From: Spirochaetaceae bacterium
GTDB lineage: Bacteria > Spirochaetota > Spirochaetia > SZUA-6 > Fen-1364
Assembly (NCBI GenBank): GCA_003170115.1
Contig: PMZS01000334.1
Span: forward strand, 1-8,541
Reading direction: 5' to 3'
DNA: 8,541 nt
Shown: piece after piece, positions 1 to 5,626 of the stretch
Position numbering within the stretch: position 1 is the first letter of the stretch
Layout of the letters: every line of letters begins with the position of its first letter
Program-made: the position numbers and the translations under genes
The notes under the pieces: model-generated
What the model was told of the DNA's origin: nothing
Seen by the model: only the letters and a program-made list of their open reading frames with translations
Databases searched by the model: none

Positions 1-210
1 GGTCGGGATGGCGCTGAAGAGCTCAAGCTCATGGCTGACCGGGGTGCGCTTACCATCGCGCAGGACGAGGAAAGTTGCGTTGTCTTCGGCATGCCGGCTG
101 AAGCGATACGGTTGGGTGCCGCGAGATTCGTGTTCCCGCCGCACAAGATTGCCGAGCTCCTGGCCGCTGTCGTTCGGCATGGCGCGAACAAGGGGGGCAT
201 CGATGGCTGA
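1..210 (+). CDS. cheB: CheB-type chemoreceptor glutamate methylesterase, C-terminal fragment
   Basis: Reading frame 1 is open from the first base to the TGA at 208-210 and gives the last 69 residues of a CheB-like protein; the start lies outside the window. It opens with GRDGAEEL and continues with TIAQDEESCVVFGMPAEAI and LGAARFVFPPHKIAELL. These match the end of the CheB esterase domain: E. coli CheB has GNDGAAGM, then LAQNEASCVVFGMPREAI. Residue 3 (Asp) aligns with the catalytic triad Asp286 of E. coli CheB. The family removes methyl groups from, and deamidates, receptor glutamates/glutamines to adapt chemosensory arrays in the cytoplasm; its N-terminal receiver, if present, is upstream of the window. 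The stop overlaps the next start by 8 bp, so the two genes are probably co-translated. Whether it serves chemotaxis or an alternative Wsp-like output cannot be decided from this fragment. Confidence 0.93.
   Translation, partial: GRDGAEELKLMADRGALTIAQDEESCVVFGMPAEAIRLGAARFVFPPHKIAELLAAVVRHGANKGGIDG
190..197 (+). promoter_or_regulatory. Ribosome binding site for the receiver-kinase gene
   Basis: AAGGGGGG lies inside the end of the cheB reading frame, five bases before the ATG at 203. This purine run supports ATG 203 as the true start, instead of the ATG at position 8, which would be in the same frame but would overlap cheB almost completely. Confidence 0.6.
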
Positions 211-1555
211 CACTCCGGAAACGACGCCCATGGCCGTGAGGGTCCTCGTGGTGGAAGACAGCGCCACGCAGGCTCAGAAGCTGCAGGAAAGCCTTGAATC
301 GAACGGTTTCTCGGTCACGACCGCCCGCAATGGCGCCGCGGGGGTGGCGGCCGTGCGCGCAAGCCGGCCGGACCTCGTGATCAGCGACATCGTCATGCCG
401 GATCTCGACGGCTACGAGATGTGCAGAGAGATCAAGGCCGACCCGCGGCTGAAGGATACGCCCGTCATCCTGCTTACCAGCTTGTCCGATCCGGAGGATG
501 TCATCAAAGGCCTGGAGTGCGGCGCGGACGGATTCACCGTAAAAACAGGGTCAGCCGCGCCGGTCCTGGCGGCGATCGAGCGGCTTCTCCACCAGCGGGC
601 GCTTGACGCCGATACGCGCGACCGTACGGGGATCCGGATGAGCTTCGGAGGTCAGGAGCACCGGATTGCCCCCCGGGCACAGCGTATCTTCGACTTCCTC
701 ATTTCGACCTACGATGCCGCATACCGGGGCAATGTGGAGCTTCAGAAAACGCGCGACGAGCTTGCCCTTCTCAATGGACAGCTCGAAGCGAGGGTGAAGA
801 ATCGCACCGAAGAGCTGGCCCGCAAGAACCAGGAGATCTCCGAGACGTACCAGCAGCTCTGGCATTCTGCAAAGCTGGCGACCCTCGGCGAGCTCACGGC
901 CAGCGTTGCCCACGAGCTGAACAACCCGCTGCAGATAATAGGTCTGCGAGTCGAGTCGCTCTCACGAAGGCTTTCAGGTGATCCGGCCGCATGCGAGGCG
1001 CTCTCCGTCGTTGAGAAAGAGCTGGATCGAATGGCTCACCTGGTGGCGAACCTCCTTCAGCTCAGCCGAAAAGGGGAGCAGAGGATCGCGGCAGTGAACG
1101 CCGTCGAGGAGCTGGAGAAGACCCTTGATCTGCTCGATTACCACCTGCGCGCCCGCGGCATCGGGACGAAAAAGGATTTCCAGCCGGGCATCCCACTGAT
1201 GCGAGTCGATCCCGAGCAGCTTCAACAGACTTTTCTGAACCTCTTCACCAATGCGTGCGATGCAATGCCTTCTGGAGGGACTCTGACACTTCGAGTGCAC
1301 GGCGGCAAGAACGTCGTCATCGAAATCATCGATAACGGCACTGGCATCACCGCTGACGACCTGTCGAGGGTGATGGAGACTTTCTTCACAACCAAATCCT
1401 GGGGCAAAGGCACGGGCCTGGGACTTCCTATTTGCCGGCGGATCGTGGAAGCCCACGGCGGCTCACTTTCGATTGAAAGCGAACCAGGCCAGGGAACGAC
1501 GGTCCGAATCGTCCTCCCTGCCGAGGGAGAAGAAGGGCGGGCGCATGATAAATAA
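203..1555 (+). CDS. Soluble receiver-histidine kinase fusion (REC-HisKA-HATPase)
   Basis: A 450-aa protein with no signal peptide or membrane segment. Residues about 12-130 are a CheY-like receiver: acidic Glu18-Asp19, phosphoacceptor Asp62 in SDIVMPDLDG, switch Thr92 and Lys114, though Lys is followed by Thr where Pro is usual. Residues 155-215 form a linker that becomes a charged coiled coil (ELQKTRDELALLNGQLEARV). The kinase core follows: H-box AHELNNPLQ with His237, N-box around Asn350 (NACDAM), D-box DNGTG at 377-381, FFTTK at 394-398, GKGTGLGL at 401-408. All catalytic landmarks are present. It has no sensor domain besides the receiver, so its kinase activity is probably set by phosphorylation of Asp62, and it has no C-terminal receiver, so it must phosphorylate a partner in trans. 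The start at 203 follows a purine-rich ribosome site and overlaps the cheB stop by 8 bp; the end overlaps the next gene by 11 bp. Direct control by an upstream CheA is inferred. Confidence 0.93.
   Translation: MADTPETTPMAVRVLVVEDSATQAQKLQESLESNGFSVTTARNGAAGVAAVRASRPDLVISDIVMPDLDGYEMCREIKADPRLKDTPVILLTSLSDPEDVIKGLECGADGFTVKTGSAAPVLAAIERLLHQRALDADTRDRTGIRMSFGGQEHRIAPRAQRIFDFLISTYDAAYRGNVELQKTRDELALLNGQLEARVKNRTEELARKNQEISETYQQLWHSAKLATLGELTASVAHELNNPLQIIGLRVESLSRRLSGDPAACEALSVVEKELDRMAHLVANLLQLSRKGEQRIAAVNAVEELEKTLDLLDYHLRARGIGTKKDFQPGIPLMRVDPEQLQQTFLNLFTNACDAMPSGGTLTLRVHGGKNVVIEIIDNGTGITADDLSRVMETFFTTKSWGKGTGLGLPICRRIVEAHGGSLSIESEPGQGTTVRIVLPAEGEEGRAHDK
1532..1540 (+). promoter_or_regulatory. 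Ribosome binding site for the double-receiver hybrid kinase
   Basis: GAAGGGCGG ends four bases before ATG 1545, with its GAAGGG core about seven bases from that ATG, inside the tail of the preceding gene. It supports ATG 1545 over the in-frame ATG at 1473, which has no comparable site and would add 24 basic, low-complexity residues ahead of the receiver. Confidence 0.5.
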
Positions 1556-4295
1556 TGACATCACACCGGCATCGCAGCGCCCACCGTTGCGCCAGCCGCT
1601 TGCCAGGCTCATCGTCGTCGACGACGAGGGGGAGCTTATCAGGGCGCTCCAGGAAGCGCTCAGTGACCAGGGATACGAGATCAGCGGTTTCACAAGAGGA
1701 GCGGAAGCTCTCTCCGCGCTGAAGGAGGCGGATTTCGACGTGCTTCTTACAGACCTCAAGATGCCGGAGATGGACGGGCTCGAGCTGTTCCGGCAGGCGA
1801 GGGAGATCGACCCCCACATCATCGGGATCGTCATGACGGGGCATGCGACCGTCCAGACGGCAATAGAAGCCATGAAAGTCGGCGTCTACGATTACCTGTT
1901 GAAGCCCTTCAAGGTGCGTTCCCTGCTGCCACTGCTTGACCGCGCAATCACCGTCCGGAAGCTGGGGTTGGAGAACGTCCAGCTCCGCCAGACCCTTGCC
2001 ATCTACGAGCTGGGCCAGACGGTCAGCTACACCCTGGCGCTGAACACGATACTGGACAAGGTGGCCGATGGCGCACTCCAGCAGTGCGCGGCGGACGAGG
2101 CCTCGATCATGCTCCTTTCACCCGCGGGGGACGAGTTGTACATCGCCGCCGTCAGGGGGAAAGACAGGACACCGCTCCTCGGGCAGAGGACGCCTGTCGA
2201 CAAGTACGTCGCCGGTTGGGTTGCGGGGCACAGGGAACCGATCATGCTTCACGGCGCCATCAAAGACCCGCGGTACGCTCCCTTGAACCCCCGCGGCGAC
2301 ATTGCGCTGGCGGTTTCACTCCCGCTGCTCGTGGGAGGGAAGCTCGTGGGCATACTCAACCTGAACTTCACCCACCCCCGCCGGCTCCTTACCGTCGGGG
2401 AATTGAAGGCGTTAAGCATCTTCAGCAGCATCGCGGGCACCGCCCTGGAGAGCGCGCGCATGCACGAGGAGGTGCTGGCGGCGGAGCGGAAATACCGGGG
2501 CATCTTCGAGGGATCTCCCGAAGGGATCTTCCAGACGAGCCCTGACAAAAAGCGATTCGTCACGGCCAATCCTGCAATGGCGCGGATCCTCGGCTATGAT
2601 TCTCCCGAAGAGCTTATGAGCAGCGTCATGAGCATCGAGGAGCAGGTCTTTGGAAAACAGGTCTTTGCGCCGAGAAAACCGGGAGAGCTTGAATGCGAAT
2701 GCGCCCGAAAGGACGGCAGTCGAATCTGGGTGACCCTCAATACAACACGCGTGGAGCATGGTGAGGAGGGCATCGGCTGCGAAGGGATCTTGGTCGATAT
2801 CACCTCCCGAAAACGCGCGGAAGAAGAGATCGGGATTCTTTCCCGTTTCCCGGGAGAGAATCCAAACCCCGTGATGCGCATAAGCACCGATGGCGTGCTC
2901 ACCTACGCGAACATCTCGAGCCGACCCATCCTCGATGCGTGGGGCTGCTCCCAGGGAGAGAAAATTCCAGAAGAATACCGCGCTCTCGCCCTGAAGAGCA
3001 TCTCCGCCGGAACCCCCGAACGCATCGAGCTTTCGTGCGGGACGGCAACGTACTCCGCGGTATTCGCGCCCATCACCGAGGCCGGATACCTCAACATCTA
3101 TGCGATGGAAATCACGGAACAGAGGTCGCTCGAGCAGCAGCTTCTCCAATCCCAGAAGATGGACGCAATTGGAAGGCTTGCCGGCGGTGTCGCGCATGAT
3201 TTCAACAACATCCTGACCGCGATCCTCGGCTATACCGACTTTCTCCAGTCGCGGCTGGGCCAGGAGAATCCACTCTGCCGGGAGGTCGGGGAGATCAGAA
3301 AAGCGGGACAGAGGGCGGCATCTCTCACGCAGCAGCTCCTTGCCTTCAGCCGCAGGCAGATTTTCCAGGTGCAGGTGCTGGATCTGAACGGGATCGTGAC
3401 CGGCATGCAGAAGATGCTGCAACGGCTCATCAACGAAAGCATTTCTTTTGAATTTCACCTCGATCCTTCGCTCGGACGCATGCGCGCTGACGCGAGCCAG
3501 GTGGAGCAGATATTGCTCAACCTCGTCATCAATGCGAGCGACGCCATGCCTCAGGGAGGCAGGCTCCTGATCGAAACCTCGAATGTGGAGCTTGATGAGA
3601 GCTACTCACGAATGCATATAAGCGTGAAGCCGGGCCCGCACGTCCAGCTCGTGGTAAGCGATACCGGCACCGGGATGGGCGAGGAAACCCGGCAGCATCT
3701 CTTCGAGCCGTTCTTCACCACGAAGGAACGCGGCAAGGGGACCGGCCTCGGCCTCTCCATGGTCTTCGGAATCGTGAAGCAGAGCGGCGGCAACATCTGG
3801 GTGTACAGCGAGCCGGGAAAGGGAACGGCGTTCAAGATCTACTTCCCGCGTGTTTTCGAATCGGTGGAGGCGACTGTGAAGGAGCCAGCGAGCAGTGAGC
3901 TGCCACGGGGTTCCGAGACCATCCTCGTCGTGGAAGACGAGGGGATGATCCGGGAGATCATCAACGTCACCCTTGCCGATCAGGGCTTCAGCGTCCTCCT
4001 TGCCCAGGATGGTGAGGAGGCGTTCCGCATCTGTGAAGGGCACCAGGGGCCGATTTCTCTCCTTCTTTGCGACGTCGTCCTTCCCAATATGAGCGGCAGG
4101 GACGTGGCGAAAGGGCTCACGTTGCGCCGGCCCGATGTGCGCGTTCTCTACATGTCGGGATACACGGCGAATGCAATCGTCCATCAAGGCGTGCTGGAAC
4201 CCGGGATCGCCTTTTTACAAAAGCCATTTTCACCCGCCGCCCTTCTGGCCAAAGTGCGGGAGATACTGAACGCGGAGAACCCGCCGGTAATCTGA
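1545..4295 (+). CDS. Soluble hybrid histidine kinase, REC-GAF-PAS-PAS-HisKA-HATPase-REC
   Basis: A 916-aa cytoplasmic hybrid kinase with receivers at both ends. REC1 (about 20-138) has Asp26-Asp27, phosphoacceptor Asp70 in LLTDLKMPEMDG, Thr98 and Lys120-Pro. A GAF domain spans about 165-303 (ASIMLLSPAGDELYI to LVGGKLVGILNL). A PAS domain spans 316-424, ending in the PAC linker VDITSRKRAEEE. A second, shorter PAS-like domain spans 431-526 (FPGENPNPVMRI, DGVLTYAN, GYLNIYAMEITEQ). The kinase core has H-box His551 (VAHDFNNIL), Asn663, D-box DTGTG at 706-710, FFTTK 723-727 and GKGTGLGL 730-737. REC2 (about 792-908) has Glu797-Asp798, phosphoacceptor Asp843, Ser871 at the switch position and Lys893-Pro. 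No membrane segment is visible. I see no chromophore cysteine and no NKFDE cyclic-nucleotide motif in the GAF domain, so its ligand is unknown. REC1 is a plausible target of the preceding kinase or of CheA (inference). It overlaps the previous gene by 11 bp and meets the next in TGATG. Confidence 0.95.
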   Translation: MINNDITPASQRPPLRQPLARLIVVDDEGELIRALQEALSDQGYEISGFTRGAEALSALKEADFDVLLTDLKMPEMDGLELFRQAREIDPHIIGIVMTGHATVQTAIEAMKVGVYDYLLKPFKVRSLLPLLDRAITVRKLGLENVQLRQTLAIYELGQTVSYTLALNTILDKVADGALQQCAADEASIMLLSPAGDELYIAAVRGKDRTPLLGQRTPVDKYVAGWVAGHREPIMLHGAIKDPRYAPLNPRGDIALAVSLPLLVGGKLVGILNLNFTHPRRLLTVGELKALSIFSSIAGTALESARMHEEVLAAERKYRGIFEGSPEGIFQTSPDKKRFVTANPAMARILGYDSPEELMSSVMSIEEQVFGKQVFAPRKPGELECECARKDGSRIWVTLNTTRVEHGEEGIGCEGILVDITSRKRAEEEIGILSRFPGENPNPVMRISTDGVLTYANISSRPILDAWGCSQGEKIPEEYRALALKSISAGTPERIELSCGTATYSAVFAPITEAGYLNIYAMEITEQRSLEQQLLQSQKMDAIGRLAGGVAHDFNNILTAILGYTDFLQSRLGQENPLCREVGEIRKAGQRAASLTQQLLAFSRRQIFQVQVLDLNGIVTGMQKMLQRLINESISFEFHLDPSLGRMRADASQVEQILLNLVINASDAMPQGGRLLIETSNVELDESYSRMHISVKPGPHVQLVVSDTGTGMGEETRQHLFEPFFTTKERGKGTGLGLSMVFGIVKQSGGNIWVYSEPGKGTAFKIYFPRVFESVEATVKEPASSELPRGSETILVVEDEGMIREIINVTLADQGFSVLLAQDGEEAFRICEGHQGPISLLLCDVVLPNMSGRDVAKGLTLRRPDVRVLYMSGYTANAIVHQGVLEPGIAFLQKPFSPAALLAKVREILNAENPPVI

Positions 4296-5626
4296 TGGGC
4301 GCTCCAGGCACACAGCTCCAGCCTGCCCGGGTTCTCGTGGTGGACGACGACCCCCAGATTCTCGAGATCATTTCCCTCATGCTTGATAGTGCCGGCTACG
4401 GGGTCCTCCGCGCAGCCAGCGGGGAGGAGTGCGTACGGATCGCCATCGCCGAGCTTCCCGAAATAATCCTCCTTGACGTCCAGCTTCCGGGAATGGACGG
4501 GAACGCGACGGCGGCATCGCTTTCCCACCACGTAAAGACGCGGAACATCCCCATCGTCATGATGACGGGACTCATGGGGGATGCTGACAGGATCAAGGCT
4601 TTGAAAGCGGGCGCCGTGGACTTCCTCACCAAACCGCTCTCCGCGGGGGAGCTGGTGGCCAAGGTCGGCTCTCTTGCCCGCCTGAAGGCATATCATGACG
4701 AGGCCCAGAGTCACCGTGAAGAATTGCTCACCGAGGTCGCCGGAAAGACGGGCCAGCTCGAGGCGGCGTTGGAGGCATTCTCCCGTTTCGTGCCCCGTGA
4801 GTTTCTTGCCTGCCTCTCAAAAAAGAGCATCGTGGAAGTGTCCCTTGGCGACCAGGTGCAGGCGGACATGGCTATCCTGTTTGCCGACATCCGGTCTTTC
4901 ACCGCGTTGTCGGAAAAAATGACTCCCCGGGAAAACTTCGGTTTCCTGAATTCGTACCTTGGCCGCATGAATCCGTGCATCTGGGAAAACGGCGGCTACA
5001 TTGACAAGTATATCGGCGATGCGATCATGGCGCTTTTCCCGACAGGTCCCGGCGCGGCGCTGGATGCCGCCATTGCAATGCTCCGTCACATCCCCGTGTA
5101 CAATGCCCATCGGGCTCGGTTCGGATATGAGCCGATCAGGATAGGAATCGGGCTGCATGCGGGAACCGTCATGCTGGGGATCATCGGCCACGAGCGATTC
5201 ATGCAAGGCACGGTGATATCGGATGCGGTTAACCTTGCCGCTCGTCTTGAGGAGCTGACAAAAGTCTACGGCGTTTCCCTTGTCATTTCCGCGCAGGTCC
5301 TCTCCGGGCTCCAGGACCCCAATCGCTACCATTACCGCTTTCTTGACAGCGTGCGGCTGAAGGGGAAAACGGCAACGGTTCCTGTCTACGAGGTGTTTGA
5401 CGCGGATCCGCCTGCGCAGGCGGAGATGAAAATGCGGATCAGGGAAGGATTCGAGCGTGGGGTATACGAATACCACGCGGGAAGGTTCGCGGCTGCTGCG
5501 GCGCTCTTCGAAGACATCAGCACACAGGGCGCGAAAGACCGGCCCGTGGAAATCTATCGAGTGCGCTGTGCACGCTCCTTGAAGCTTGGTGCCGCGGAGC
5601 CCGCGCTTGCAGACGGTGGCACATGA
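4295..5626 (+). CDS. Response-regulator class III adenylate cyclase (REC-AC)
   Basis: A 443-aa soluble protein that should make cAMP from ATP under receiver control. The receiver (about 11-128) has Asp17-Asp18-Asp19, phosphoacceptor Asp61 in LLDVQLPGMDG, Thr91 and Lys113-Pro. A helical linker (128-165) leads through FSRFVPREFL to the cyclase domain (about 188-368). Metal-binding Asp198 (LFADIRSFT) and Asp242 (YIGDAIMALF) are present. Lys238 and Thr306 occupy the adenine-specifying positions, and Asn313 and Arg317 (VNLAAR) the transition-state positions. The spacings Asp-44-Asp, Lys-4-Asp, Thr-7-Asn and Asn-4-Arg equal those of Spirulina CyaC, so adenylate rather than guanylate cyclase is favoured. 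Residues about 377-430 form a TPR-like helical tail (REGFERGVYEYHAGRFAAAAALFEDI) seen in related cyclases. The start ATG overlaps the preceding stop by one base; the only purine patch upstream (GGAG at 4273-4276) is rather far, suggesting translational coupling. It ends in an ATGA overlap with the next gene. Its phosphodonor is unknown; neighbouring kinases or an upstream CheA are candidates. Confidence 0.95.
   Translation: MGAPGTQLQPARVLVVDDDPQILEIISLMLDSAGYGVLRAASGEECVRIAIAELPEIILLDVQLPGMDGNATAASLSHHVKTRNIPIVMMTGLMGDADRIKALKAGAVDFLTKPLSAGELVAKVGSLARLKAYHDEAQSHREELLTEVAGKTGQLEAALEAFSRFVPREFLACLSKKSIVEVSLGDQVQADMAILFADIRSFTALSEKMTPRENFGFLNSYLGRMNPCIWENGGYIDKYIGDAIMALFPTGPGAALDAAIAMLRHIPVYNAHRARFGYEPIRIGIGLHAGTVMLGIIGHERFMQGTVISDAVNLAARLEELTKVYGVSLVISAQVLSGLQDPNRYHYRFLDSVRLKGKTATVPVYEVFDADPPAQAEMKMRIREGFERGVYEYHAGRFAAAAALFEDISTQGAKDRPVEIYRVRCARSLKLGAAEPALADGGT

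Noticed and set aside
8..202. An in-frame upstream ATG at position 8 that would extend the receiver-kinase by 65 residues
   Set aside because: The extension is arginine- and serine-rich with no domain likeness, lies in the region coding for the well-matched CheB tail in another frame, and the ATG at 203 has a good purine-rich ribosome site.
1473..1544. An in-frame ATG at 1473 for the double-receiver hybrid kinase
   Set aside because: It adds 24 charged, low-complexity residues over the conserved end of the preceding kinase gene; ATG 1545 has a better ribosome site and a normal short overlap.
2037..2453. GAF domain as a cAMP sensor closing a feedback loop with the neighbouring cyclase
   Set aside because: The idea is attractive, but the NKFDE motif of cyclic-nucleotide GAF domains is not visible: the region reads NLNFTHPRRLLTVGEL, without the Lys, Phe and Asp-Glu in place.
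2412..3458. Minus-strand open frame of 348 codons
   Set aside because: It is fully antisense to the PAS and HisKA regions of a clear kinase gene. Its product has no recognisable domain, and long antisense frames are expected from the G/C-ending codons here.
4067..4294. A 76-residue upstream extension of the receiver-cyclase
   Set aside because: It would run through the conserved REC2 coding region of the preceding gene in another frame, and its sequence is arginine-rich without domain features; the TGATG junction at 4293-4297 is the natural start.
4817..5476. Minus-strand open frame of 219 codons opposite the cyclase domain
   Set aside because: Antisense shadow of the cyclase gene with no motif and no ribosome site that I can see.
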